A DNA stretch of 13,166 bases from Bacteroidales bacterium (GCA_003557805.1 PWNY01000069.1:1-13166), one strand, 5' to 3'. Positions 1 to 7,801 are shown, numbered from the stretch's first letter. Program-made: numbers and translations. Notes: a model not told the origin generated them from the sequence alone.

Positions 1-1
1 C

Positions 2-655
2 AACTCCCAGGGCCTCCTGGATATGGGGGCATTGCCTTTAGCGGCGCCGGGAGGGGCAGAAATTAATTCACCTGAAACCATTGCCAGCTTATCAGAAGTG
101 TGGGGTAAGGGCAAAGTGCCAAAAGAGGTGGAAAAACAGCAATGGCATCTGCTTTCATCAGGCAAGATCAAAAATGCATTTGTTTTCGGGGAGGACCCGG
201 TCGGATGTGCTGTTAACAGGGAGGAGATACAGAGTGCTCTTGAAAAGACAAACTTTTTGGTGGTTCAGGACCTTTTCATGAGTGAGACTGCAAAGGTGTC
301 GGACCTTGTCCTGCCCGCCTCACTCCATTTTGAGACCGGCGGCAGTTTTACCAATACACACAGATATATTCAGCAGTTTGAGGCCGTTCTCCCCTCCCCT
401 GTTGAACAAACATCCTTTGAACAGCTCTTAAGGCTGAATAAAGCATTTGGACTGAAGGCCGGCTATCAGGGACCACATGACCTGATGACCGAGATAGCTT
501 CGGTAATTTCAGTCTTACCCAAAAAAGAGACCAGGTATAAGTTTAAAACAACAAACAATACAGAACATCGTAATTTGTTCAACCACTCATGCGATTATCT
601 TAAGCTTGAGTTTGACAACAAATGGGTAAATCTTTTTGGCAGCAACCATTTGTAA
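2..655 (+). CDS. Formate dehydrogenase-type molybdopterin oxidoreductase, C-terminal part (5' truncated)
   Basis: The reading frame is open from base 2, so the 5' end lies outside the window; the ATG at 23 is internal. The first visible residues, NSQGLLDMGALP, match the N-x-QG-x-x-DMG-x-x-P signature of FdhA-type formate dehydrogenases. Further on, a DLVLPAS..FETGGSFTNTHRYIQ stretch matches the family's VVLPA...E..GTFTN.ERR.Q segment, which lies near the bis-MGD cofactor. About 217 residues are visible. The protein then ends with a short non-conserved tail; the usual C-terminal molybdopterin-dinucleotide-binding domain (roughly 110 residues) is not recognisable. It probably belongs to a cytoplasmic complex that oxidises formate or reduces CO2, or to a NuoG-like or hydrogenase-linked variant; the missing N-terminal half with its Fe-S and active-site residues would decide. 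It is followed 30 bases later by a diiron protein, probably in the same transcript. Confidence 0.8.
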   Translation, partial: NSQGLLDMGALPLAAPGGAEINSPETIASLSEVWGKGKVPKEVEKQQWHLLSSGKIKNAFVFGEDPVGCAVNREEIQSALEKTNFLVVQDLFMSETAKVSDLVLPASLHFETGGSFTNTHRYIQQFEAVLPSPVEQTSFEQLLRLNKAFGLKAGYQGPHDLMTEIASVISVLPKKETRYKFKTTNNTEHRNLFNHSCDYLKLEFDNKWVNLFGSNHL

Positions 656-685
656 ATAATGAGCCGGTAATTAAAACCACTACAT

Positions 686-1141
686 ATGAAGAAGTTCAGA
701 TCCACAAATGAAGTTCTGGATTTTGCAATGAAATCAGAACAGGAAGCCGTTGACTTTTATAATTCCCTGGCAGCAGCTGCAAAAAATGAAGAGATGAAGG
801 AGGTCTTCCTGGAGTTTGCCAGGGAAGAGGTAGGGCATAAGGCCAGACTGCAGAAAATCAAGGAAGAGGGTATATTTGACATTGATGAGAAAAGTGTCAG
901 CGACCTGAAGATATCCGATTACGTGGTCGAAAGCAGGACATCCCCGGATATGGAATACAGGGATGCCCTGATACTTGCGATGAAAAGGGAAAAGGCCGCC
1001 TTCAGGCTATATAACGTTCTCTCTGAACGCTGTACAAATCCCACACTTAGCAGGGTGTTCAGGTCACTTGCTGCAGAGGAGTCCAGGCATAAGCTCCGTT
1101 TCGAGATTGAGTACGACGAATATGTAATGAAGGACAATTGA
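686..1141 (+). CDS. Rubrerythrin-like ferritin-family diiron protein
   Basis: A complete 151-residue protein made of two related helical halves, as in the rubrerythrin diiron domain. Each half has an E-x-x-A-x-x-[FL]-Y helix (E18 and E102) followed by an EExxH helix (E48/H51 and E132/H135). Together these give the expected carboxylate and histidine ligands for a two-iron centre. The C-terminal rubredoxin domain of classical rubrerythrin is absent, and there is no signal peptide, so it should be cytoplasmic. Likely roles are peroxide or oxygen detoxification or iron handling; the electron donor cannot be told. Its position 30 bases after a molybdopterin oxidoreductase suggests co-transcription and perhaps protection of that oxygen-sensitive enzyme, which is inference. 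Its stop codon is only one base from the stop of the convergent receptor gene. Confidence 0.88.
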   Translation: MKKFRSTNEVLDFAMKSEQEAVDFYNSLAAAAKNEEMKEVFLEFAREEVGHKARLQKIKEEGIFDIDEKSVSDLKISDYVVESRTSPDMEYRDALILAMKREKAAFRLYNVLSERCTNPTLSRVFRSLAAEESRHKLRFEIEYDEYVMKDN

Positions 1142-1142
1142 C

Positions 1143-3374
1143 CTAGAAATAGAACCTGTATGCCAGGCTGAGATTTCTTCCCGGCATCGGGAACTGCCTG
1201 TCCTCAATCCTTGAAAGGTGGTCGCGGTACTTCCTGTCAGCTATATTGTCAGCCCTTAGCATGATCACATGCCTGCCGCTGTAGTCAATACGGTAACCGG
1301 CAGCCATACCGAAAAGTGTATAACCCCCTGTTAAATCCTCTTCAGGGGCGACCCTGCCCTGCTTTGCAACCGAGCGCATATTTGCACTAATCCAGGCCTG
1401 TTCAAAACAGTATTCAAGTTCTGTACGAAGCCTTAATGGCGGAATAAATGGCAGGTATTCCCTTTCTCCTCCAGTTCTTCTTGCATTAACATAATCAACT
1501 GAAATATCCAGCCTAAGAGACCTGCTTATATTAATTGCAGATGCAAGTTCACCACCGTAGAAGCGCGCTGCATCCCCAAGGTAATGGAAAACCGGGAGCA
1601 TTGACCCCTGGTCAATTTCTCCGGTGGGTTCGAATATTATATAATTGTCGTACTGATTGTAAAATCCTGCTATCTCAAATGCGACCCTGGAAGTTGTCCA
1701 GCGCATGAACAGATCAAGACCATGGCCTACCTCGTCCCTGAGCTCTTTATTCCCAAGCTCATAAACACCTGAACAAAGATGGGGCCCGTCTGCAAATAAC
1801 TCCTCGACCATAGGGTTACGGTGCGCCCTTGCAAGCTGCCCTCCTATCTCGACGTTCGATGCCGGACGGTAATTCAGACCGACCGATCCGGTTAGGTTAA
1901 CCGATGAGGTTGATGCGTCAGCATCAGGAAAGATCTCATTGGCAAGTGCAGAAGTATAGAGTGCATCTATCCTCAGCCCCGCCTGCAGTCTCCAGCGATC
2001 TGAAAGTGGTATCTCCTGGTAGGTAAACAAACCGGCATTGCCCCTTCTCTCACCGGGAGTATATGCCTCATCCCCGCCTATATCAAGGTTATGGCCATGC
2101 AGGTTGATCCCGAAAGCCCCCCTGTCAAATATCCATACCGGGCGGTGCTGCAAAGTGAGCGTCGAGCTGAAGGAATGCTTATAATGCGACAGTTCAATAT
2201 CCTCGTCAATCAAACCATCCTCTATTTCGATTTCAATCTCCTTCTGATCAAGATGGGTTGCCTGGAACCTTAACTGGGCAGTATCAAAAAAGCCCTCCCT
2301 GTCGTATGAAAAGCGTCCCTGCATTCCGTACCTTCGCTGGCGTACCTCCACGCTCTCATTCGGATCGTCAAGGAACTCCGGCAATCCATATACCTGGTCA
2401 TTGGCCGATAAGCTGACACCTCCCTTTAAGTTGTTTTTATTAAGACCAAGGCCGAGTGCACCATCAAAATTGTTTATGTAAGTTCCCGGCATCAGGCCCT
2501 CAGGGGTTCTTATATCACCTGCACCCCTGTATGCAATCCTTCCGCTTGCAGCCCATGTTGAATTGCCATGGGTGAACCTGGCGAACCCTGCGCCCATATT
2601 GTTTACGGTGGCGCCATGTGCCGATAGCACGCCGCTGGATCCCAGGTCCCACTCTTCGGGAATATCAACCGTCATCAGGTTTATTACTCCCCCAAGGGCA
2701 CTGGAACCATACATAATGCTGGTGGGCCCTTTTACTACCTCGACCCTGCTGGCTGAAAGCGGATCCATTGTAAGAGAGTGTCCCGATCCTGATTCAGACA
2801 CATCCCCCATACGCTCCCCATGTTCAAGGACCAGTATGCGGTCTCCGTCCATTCCCCTGATAACAGGCCTTGAGGGGGCAGAACCGTTTGACCGCATTGC
2901 AAGTCCGGGTTCCCCGTCAAGCATTTCACCAAAGGAGGCCTCACTTCTTCTCTGAAGGTTCTCCCCGTAAAAACTGAGATCAGACTGGTACCTGAACCCG
3001 CTTGCCGTGGGAGATGCTGTAATTAGTACCGTACCAAGCTCAATTATTCCGCGTTTCACCGTAAAGTCAACCACAATGCTCTCCCCCGGCTGGATATCAA
3101 TATTCCTGTAAGCTGTCTCGTGTCCCATACCCTGTACCACAAGCCTTACCTGGCCTGGCGGAATATTTGCCAGCCTGTAGAATCCGTATTCGTCAGTTAC
3201 CGCACCAATGGTGGTGCCCTCAACCATTACGGTTACAAACGGGACAGGTTCACTATCATGGGAGTCAAAAACCCTGCCGCATACAACAGAGGGGTCCTGA
3301 ATATTATCTGCACTCAGGGAAAACTGCAGGGCAAGAAATAAAAATAGCGGGAAAATATATATTGGGGATTTCAT
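1143..3374 (-). CDS. TonB-dependent outer-membrane receptor, ZnuD-like, candidate metal importer
   Basis: A complete 743-residue receptor. A hydrophobic signal peptide covers about residues 1-22. A CarboxypepD_reg-like beta-sandwich domain follows (about 30-108: CGRVFDSHDSEPVPFVTV, then TDEYGFYRLANIPPG). A TonB-box-like segment (TVLITAS, 115-121) precedes the plug, which runs to about 240 and ends in VEVVKGPTSIMYGSSALGGVIN. The rest is a beta-barrel ending in the aromatic LAYRFYF, the usual outer-membrane assembly signal. The plug segment with RPVIRGMDGDRI, HGERMGDVS, then GHSLTMDPLSA is close to the pattern of the zinc receptor ZnuD and its relatives (RPVIRG....I..L......GD......H....D), unlike SusC proteins. 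No SusD gene is adjacent. The upstream neighbour encodes a His/Cys-rich membrane protein, which supports metal uptake. The substrate, zinc or another transition metal, is inferred; heme or siderophore remain possible. Confidence 0.9.
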   Translation of the reverse strand: MKSPIYIFPLFLFLALQFSLSADNIQDPSVVCGRVFDSHDSEPVPFVTVMVEGTTIGAVTDEYGFYRLANIPPGQVRLVVQGMGHETAYRNIDIQPGESIVVDFTVKRGIIELGTVLITASPTASGFRYQSDLSFYGENLQRRSEASFGEMLDGEPGLAMRSNGSAPSRPVIRGMDGDRILVLEHGERMGDVSESGSGHSLTMDPLSASRVEVVKGPTSIMYGSSALGGVINLMTVDIPEEWDLGSSGVLSAHGATVNNMGAGFARFTHGNSTWAASGRIAYRGAGDIRTPEGLMPGTYINNFDGALGLGLNKNNLKGGVSLSANDQVYGLPEFLDDPNESVEVRQRRYGMQGRFSYDREGFFDTAQLRFQATHLDQKEIEIEIEDGLIDEDIELSHYKHSFSSTLTLQHRPVWIFDRGAFGINLHGHNLDIGGDEAYTPGERRGNAGLFTYQEIPLSDRWRLQAGLRIDALYTSALANEIFPDADASTSSVNLTGSVGLNYRPASNVEIGGQLARAHRNPMVEELFADGPHLCSGVYELGNKELRDEVGHGLDLFMRWTTSRVAFEIAGFYNQYDNYIIFEPTGEIDQGSMLPVFHYLGDAARFYGGELASAINISRSLRLDISVDYVNARRTGGEREYLPFIPPLRLRTELEYCFEQAWISANMRSVAKQGRVAPEEDLTGGYTLFGMAAGYRIDYSGRHVIMLRADNIADRKYRDHLSRIEDRQFPMPGRNLSLAYRFYF

Positions 3375-3428
3375 CAGTAAACAAAAACTATTATAAACTA
3401 TAAAACAAAAAATTATTCTGGAAATCTT

Positions 3429-3487
3429 AAAGGATTTAAAGTACCGTTTATCCTTTTTAGAATGCAGGCCTGGTCTGGAAACCTGCA
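3429..3487 (-). other. Two stem-loops in the spacer between the His-rich gene and the receptor gene
   Basis: The 128-base spacer holds two inverted repeats. The first pairs 3463-3468 (TGCAGG) with 3482-3487 (CCTGCA). The second pairs 3429-3435 (AAAGGAT) with 3450-3456 (ATCCTTT), with an inner AAA/TTT extension across a 2-base bulge. On the minus-strand transcript the GC-rich one comes first, 16 bases after the upstream stop. Neither is followed by a proper U-run in the minus direction, so they look more like processing, stability or attenuation hairpins than a standard terminator. Function is unproven. Confidence 0.35.
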
Positions 3488-3502
3488 GTTTTTATGCCTG
3501 GT

Positions 3503-3880
3503 TCAGCAAAATACAGGAGGGGCCCTTAAAAGGGGGAAAGCGTAATCTGGCCGGGAAAAATATTCAGCCGTAATTTCAGGTCTTCTGAACCGGAGTGCTG
3601 GAAATTGCAGGTAATGCAGCACCATTGCAAGCAAAACAAGGATGCCTGCATTGGTTATCATGGCCAGAAGGAAAAGTTCACTGGAGGTATGTTCGTGATT
3701 GCTGTCAAATGGTATGGTTTCATCACAGCAATTTACCGGAACAGTGGTATACGGGTGTGAATGCCTCACCGGGTTGCCAAGATCGTCCTGGTGATAGTGC
3801 CAGTTGGCCGAATTATTGTAAAATAACCAGCAAAGCGGTAAGATAACAGCTATTGCAAAAAGTTTATGGCCAGGCTTCAT
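3503..3880 (-). CDS. Small His/Cys-rich protein with two membrane segments, probable metal-binding partner of the receptor
   Basis: I do not recognise a named family. The ATG at 3880 gives 125 residues. A longer reading from a TTG at 3910 is unlikely because that codon lies in the -7 promoter element. Residues 7-21 form a hydrophobic anchor or uncleaved signal. Residues 22-68 form a polar, probably periplasmic stretch with three HxH motifs (HYH 28-30, HSH 40-42, HEH 62-64), a CC pair (51-52) and several Asp/Glu. A second hydrophobic segment spans 69-91. The C-terminal tail (92-125) is Arg/Pro-rich and ends in LLRAPPVFC. The clustered His and Cys strongly suggest transition-metal binding. It is the first gene of a likely two-gene unit with the TonB-dependent receptor, 128 bases upstream on the same strand. 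A role as metal chaperone, sensor or inner-membrane accessory is inference. Some short RAPP/RGPP-ending metal-associated proteins (DUF2946-like) look similar in layout. Confidence 0.72.
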   Translation of the reverse strand: MKPGHKLFAIAVILPLCWLFYNNSANWHYHQDDLGNPVRHSHPYTTVPVNCCDETIPFDSNHEHTSSELFLLAMITNAGILVLLAMVLHYLQFPALRFRRPEITAEYFSRPDYAFPLLRAPPVFC

Positions 3881-3888
3881 ATATTCCA

Positions 3889-3907
3889 CACCGTGAATAA
3901 TACGGTG
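3889..3907. promoter_or_regulatory. Perfect 19-bp interrupted palindrome, candidate repressor operator
   Basis: CACCGT and ACGGTG arms flank a 7-base centre. The element begins directly downstream of the TATATTTG -7 element on the minus strand, and it ends 9 bases before the ATG at 3880. It would therefore cover the transcription start of the His-rich gene, where a dimeric repressor such as a Fur/Zur-type or other metalloregulator would act. The regulator is not in the window, so its identity is inference. Confidence 0.5.
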
Positions 3908-3935
3908 CAAATATATGTATTCTTTTTGTTAACAA
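3908..3935 (-). promoter_or_regulatory. Bacteroidota-type promoter of the His-rich/receptor unit
   Basis: On the minus strand TATATTTG (3915-3908) matches the TAnnTTTG -7 consensus exactly. A TTG at 3935-3933 lies 17 bases further upstream, slightly shorter than the usual -33 spacing. The -33 region also holds a perfect 12-bp palindrome, TTTGTTAACAAA (3925-3936). The predicted start of transcription falls inside the downstream palindrome. Confidence 0.55.
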
Positions 3936-4018
3936 ATAAACAACCGGGCAATACTTTTTAACAATTTAGCCCTTCACGCATATTTTTTAGCTGTGTGGGT
4001 AATATTCTCCTATCCGCA

Positions 4019-6142
4019 TTAGTAATCCAGAAGCTCAAGGGCTGCCTTCTTTATCTTTTCAGCCGACGGGAGTATGGCTCCCTCGAGGTTCTTGTGGAAC
4101 CCTACGGGTGTGAATTCTGAACCCACCCTTTTTACAGGTGCGTCCAGGTACTCGAAAGCCTTTTCATTGACCTGTGAAACAACCTCCCCTCCAAAGCCTG
4201 CAAAAACCTTGTCCTCATGAACGACAAGGACCCTTGAGGTCTTTTTGACCGAACGGATTATAGCGTCCGTATCAAGAGGGATAAGTGAACGAAGATCCAG
4301 GACCTCAATTTCCCTGCCGGATTCATCCGATATTTCATCAGCAGCCTTTATGCTGAGGTGGGTCGTGTTCCCGTAGGTAATTATCGTCAGGTCCTTTCCT
4401 TCCCTCCTTATGCGGGCCTTACCAAATGGTACCTCAAAATCATCGGGTATCACTGTTTCAGCGATCTTTGCATTATATAGTGCCTTGGGCTCAAGAAAGA
4501 GAGTCGGACCCCTGGACCTCATTGAGGTGCGCAGCAATCCTGCAGCATCATCCGCAAATGAGGGATAGACCACCCTGATTCCAGGGAAAGTGGCAAGTGC
4601 ACCCTCGGTGGTCTGTGAATGGTAAAGGCCGCCGCCTATGTATCCTCCGGAGGCCAGTCGAATTGTCACATTCGGCGCAAACTGCCCGTTGCTGCGCCAG
4701 TAATCGTGAGTCATCTCGACATATTGCTCCATGGCCGGCCAGAAATAGTCGGCAAATTCAGCTCCTTCTATAACTATCCTGATCTTATCGTCAAAACGGC
4801 TCATACCGTTTGCCGTTCCAACTATGAAATCCTCTGCTATGGGAGCGTTAAAAATCCGTTCGGGCCCAAACTCCTTCTGCATCCCTTTTGTTACGTTAAA
4901 TATACCACCCTTCTCCTTGTAAGCCACGTCCTGGCCCCACAGAAAGGTATCGGGGTTATGCCTGAACTCCGCTTTCAATGTCTCATTAAGTGCGGTGATG
5001 AGTTTTTTCTTCTCTCCCTTTTCCGAATGAGTGCCATCGGGGTATTTCTCTGCAGGGTATGCTTCAGGCAGGACAAAATCATGAACTGAAGAAGGGTCGG
5101 GATCAGGGGCCTTAATAACCTTCTTGTGTGCTTCGGCTATAAGCTTGCTTGCCTTTTTGTCAGCCTCCTCAAGTTCTTTCTCCGTATAGATCTTGTTCCT
5201 GGTAAGCAGTCGCCTTATCTTGAGCATAGGGTCATGTGCCTTTACGCAGTCGAGCTCCCTTTCATCCCTGTAAAGATCGTGCCTGTCACTGTTTGAGTGC
5301 GAGCCTATGCGTACAACATTTGCATGGACAATAACCGGTTCGCTGGTCTCAAGGGCATGCCTTTTAGCCTCATACATAGCATTCATCGAGCTAAGTATAT
5401 CCTTTCCGTCGCAATGTATTATCCTTAAGTTCTTAAATCCCCTGAAGTTATCTGCAGCTTTTCGATTGGCAGTCTGATCTTTCTTGGGGACACTGATACC
5501 ATAGCCGTTGTCCTGAAAAACAAAAATTACAGGCAGTTGTTCCCTGCTTGCACCATTTATCGCTTCATATACATAGCCCTCAGATACTGAAGACTCTCCC
5601 TGTGAACTTATCGCAACACCTTTATGCCCGTAACGTTTCATTGCCCTTGCAACACCGACCGCGTGCAGGGTATGGTTGCCTGTAGCCGACGAAACATTAT
5701 GTATGTTCCACTCCGGTTTTGCAAAGTGGTTGGACATATGCCTCCCACCACTTGCAATGTCTGTTGCCTTCGACAAGCCATTCAGGAGGATCTCCTCGGG
5801 ACTTATCCCGGCAGACAATACGGTGAGCATATCGCGGTAATAAGGGAACAGATGGTCGGTTTCCCTGTCAAACACATACCCCATGGCCAGCTGTATGCCG
5901 TCATGGCCGGCATATGGTGCATGATAGGACCAACCGAGAGCCTGCTTGAGGTAATTAGGGGCCTTGTCATCTATCTTGCGGCCGATTAGCATCAGCTCAT
6001 ACCATTTCCGGTAGGTCTCCGGCTTAATATTATCTTCTGTTAATTTTTGGGGTGCCCTTACTTCACTTGCCAGATCATTAGCATTTATTTTTTGCCTTTC
6101 ACCCTTTGTTTTTATCTGTTTTTTAGCGGTTTTCTGAGTCAT
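4019..6142 (-). CDS. Fused alpha/beta E1 component of a thiamine-diphosphate 2-oxoacid dehydrogenase complex
   Basis: A complete 707-residue enzyme combining E1 alpha (about 45-345) and E1 beta (about 378-707), normally two chains. It decarboxylates a 2-oxoacid and passes the acyl group to the lipoyl arm of E2 in the cytoplasm. The alpha half has SGGRHMSNHF (131-140), the ThDP/Mg motif GES...N-x-Y (182-184, N212, Y214) and the GSHSNSD loop (280-286). The beta half has APIAEDF with probable catalytic E437, the EFADYFWPAMEQ segment (462-473), GGGLYHSQ with H508, and FLEPKALY (549-556). The third Gly of the usual G[DE]G is Ser184, and the first Asn of the usual NN is Asp211; metal ligands E183, N212 and Y214 remain. 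The N-terminal 40 residues are Lys-rich and unlike the family. Branched-chain 2-oxoacids are the likeliest substrate; pyruvate is possible. No E2 or E3 gene is nearby. Confidence 0.9.
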   Translation of the reverse strand: MTQKTAKKQIKTKGERQKINANDLASEVRAPQKLTEDNIKPETYRKWYELMLIGRKIDDKAPNYLKQALGWSYHAPYAGHDGIQLAMGYVFDRETDHLFPYYRDMLTVLSAGISPEEILLNGLSKATDIASGGRHMSNHFAKPEWNIHNVSSATGNHTLHAVGVARAMKRYGHKGVAISSQGESSVSEGYVYEAINGASREQLPVIFVFQDNGYGISVPKKDQTANRKAADNFRGFKNLRIIHCDGKDILSSMNAMYEAKRHALETSEPVIVHANVVRIGSHSNSDRHDLYRDERELDCVKAHDPMLKIRRLLTRNKIYTEKELEEADKKASKLIAEAHKKVIKAPDPDPSSVHDFVLPEAYPAEKYPDGTHSEKGEKKKLITALNETLKAEFRHNPDTFLWGQDVAYKEKGGIFNVTKGMQKEFGPERIFNAPIAEDFIVGTANGMSRFDDKIRIVIEGAEFADYFWPAMEQYVEMTHDYWRSNGQFAPNVTIRLASGGYIGGGLYHSQTTEGALATFPGIRVVYPSFADDAAGLLRTSMRSRGPTLFLEPKALYNAKIAETVIPDDFEVPFGKARIRREGKDLTIITYGNTTHLSIKAADEISDESGREIEVLDLRSLIPLDTDAIIRSVKKTSRVLVVHEDKVFAGFGGEVVSQVNEKAFEYLDAPVKRVGSEFTPVGFHKNLEGAILPSAEKIKKAALELLDY

Positions 6143-6250
6143 AGCGATATATGTTGAAAAACTGTTTTTAATATTGTAACCACTAAATAAACAGCAAAAT
6201 ATATTTTTTGTTTAGAGCGGCTGCTGAGGAAAACTATTTGAAGATAATAA

Positions 6251-7762
6251 TCACCGGAGCGTGGTTTTAATAGCTGCAGGTATATTATCCACAATATCTC
6301 CAGCTACCAGTCCTTCGTAGCCTTTCTGGCCGGCAGCAAGGTCCCCTGCCCTTCCGTGCAGGTAAACAGCCATAAGGCAGCTATGCAGGGGAGAGTAGTT
6401 CTGGGCCATAAATCCCAGGATCATGCCTGTAAGCACATCCCCACTACCACCCGTTGCCATGCCCGGATTACCCGTGGAGTTGAAATAACACTTGCCGTCA
6501 GGGCTGATTATTGCTGTATGTGCCCCCTTCAAGACAACGTATACCTGAAAACGCCTGGAGAATTCAATAGCAGTCTCAAGGCGGTCATGATCGTCAGAAG
6601 TCCTGCCGGCAAGGCGGTCAAATTCACCAGGGTGAGGGGTAAATATTGATCCCTTCGGCAAAAAACCGCACCAGGTAAGGTTATCTGCCAGTATGTTAAG
6701 GGCATCAGCATCAATAACCATCGGAACGGTTGCATTCTGGATGAGCATTTTCAACACCCTTGAGGTTTGATCATCCTTTCCTATACCGGGTCCGATACCG
6801 ATTGCATTAAAGCCATCGATAGTGTCAAGTTCTGAAATAATCCGGCTGTTACCATCTGGCCTGCACATGGCCTCAGGTACAGCTGTCTGAAGGGCATCAT
6901 GAGAGGACGCGGGTACCTGTACCGTAAGCAGGCCTGCCCCCGAACGCATCACCGCCCGGGATGCAAGTACTGCTGCCCCAGTCTTGCCATAACTGCCTGC
7001 AAGCAGGAATGCGTGGCCGTAATTACCCTTATGTGAGAATTTCCTCCTTTTCCTGTAAAGGGTCTTGATATCGGAAGCCTGCAGGAAGAAATACCTGGTT
7101 TCCGCGTTATAGATAGCATCAGGATGCAACCCAATGTCTATAATATACCACCTGCCAATATATTCGTTAGAGGATGCCATCATAAATGCCAGCCTTGGGA
7201 ACTGAAAGCTCAGGGTATAGTCAGCCTTTATAATATTATTGCGTTTATTGTTTCTGTTATCCTCGCAGAAAAGTCCGCTAGGCATATCCACTGAGACCAC
7301 CACCGCACCAGATGAGTTAATATGATGTATTACCGAGGCAATAATACCTTCAGCAGGCCTTTTAATGCCGCTGCCCAGTATGGCATCGACTATAATATCG
7401 CTGCTTTCCAGCCCTGGCAGGTCAGCAGGTCCGGATATCTCGCTGATATCCACACCCCTAATCCCGGCAAGCCTCTTTTCGTTAAGCAAAAAATCCTCAC
7501 TGGCACTATCGCTGTGCAGTATTTTATAGACCTTCACATGATATGCCTTTGCTGCCAAAAGCCGGGCGATTACAAGACCGTCGCCGCCATTGTTACCCAT
7601 ACCGCAAAAAACCTTTACGGTTCGTTTTTTAGGCATTCGTCTTACTATCCACTCATAACACTTAACTGCAGCCCTCTCCATAAGAGCGTTAGAAGATATG
7701 GGTTCATTCTCGATGGTATAGGCATCAATTTCCCTTATTTGTTGCGAATTCAGAATTTTCAT
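6251..7762 (-). CDS. nnr: Bifunctional NAD(P)H-hydrate repair enzyme Nnr (epimerase plus ADP-dependent dehydratase)
   Basis: A complete 503-residue enzyme from the ATG at 7762; its first residues MKILNSQQIREIDAYTI are typical of the family. The frame is open further upstream to 7975, but that part runs into the divergent WbqC gene and is not conserved. The N-terminal epimerase domain (about 1-215) interconverts the S and R forms of NAD(P)HX. It carries the nucleotide motif GMGNNGGDG (54-62), D126 in VDAILGSG, and VDMPSGL (158-164). The C-terminal dehydratase domain (about 228-503) is ribokinase-like and uses ADP to restore NAD(P)H. It has GNYGHAFLLAGS (246-257), DADALN (351-356), FTPHPGEFDRLAG (374-386) and GGSGDVLTG (438-446) with catalytic D442. 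It acts on damaged cofactor in the cytoplasm. It is transcribed away from the WbqC gene and lies 108 bases upstream of the E1 gene, possibly co-transcribed. Confidence 0.95.
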   Translation of the reverse strand: MKILNSQQIREIDAYTIENEPISSNALMERAAVKCYEWIVRRMPKKRTVKVFCGMGNNGGDGLVIARLLAAKAYHVKVYKILHSDSASEDFLLNEKRLAGIRGVDISEISGPADLPGLESSDIIVDAILGSGIKRPAEGIIASVIHHINSSGAVVVSVDMPSGLFCEDNRNNKRNNIIKADYTLSFQFPRLAFMMASSNEYIGRWYIIDIGLHPDAIYNAETRYFFLQASDIKTLYRKRRKFSHKGNYGHAFLLAGSYGKTGAAVLASRAVMRSGAGLLTVQVPASSHDALQTAVPEAMCRPDGNSRIISELDTIDGFNAIGIGPGIGKDDQTSRVLKMLIQNATVPMVIDADALNILADNLTWCGFLPKGSIFTPHPGEFDRLAGRTSDDHDRLETAIEFSRRFQVYVVLKGAHTAIISPDGKCYFNSTGNPGMATGGSGDVLTGMILGFMAQNYSPLHSCLMAVYLHGRAGDLAAGQKGYEGLVAGDIVDNIPAAIKTTLR

Positions 7763-7801
7763 ATCAGAAAGGATTTTTATACCGGGATAATGCTGATTTG
7801 A

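Noticed and set aside
2563..2955. 130-residue plus-strand open frame within the receptor gene
   Set aside because: It is antisense to the conserved plug domain, low in complexity (Pro/Ser-rich) and without a promoter or family signal.
3881..3910. TTG start at 3910 for the His-rich protein
   Set aside because: The codon lies inside the TATATTTG promoter element and the extra residues cross the palindrome; the ATG at 3880 is immediately before a natural membrane anchor.
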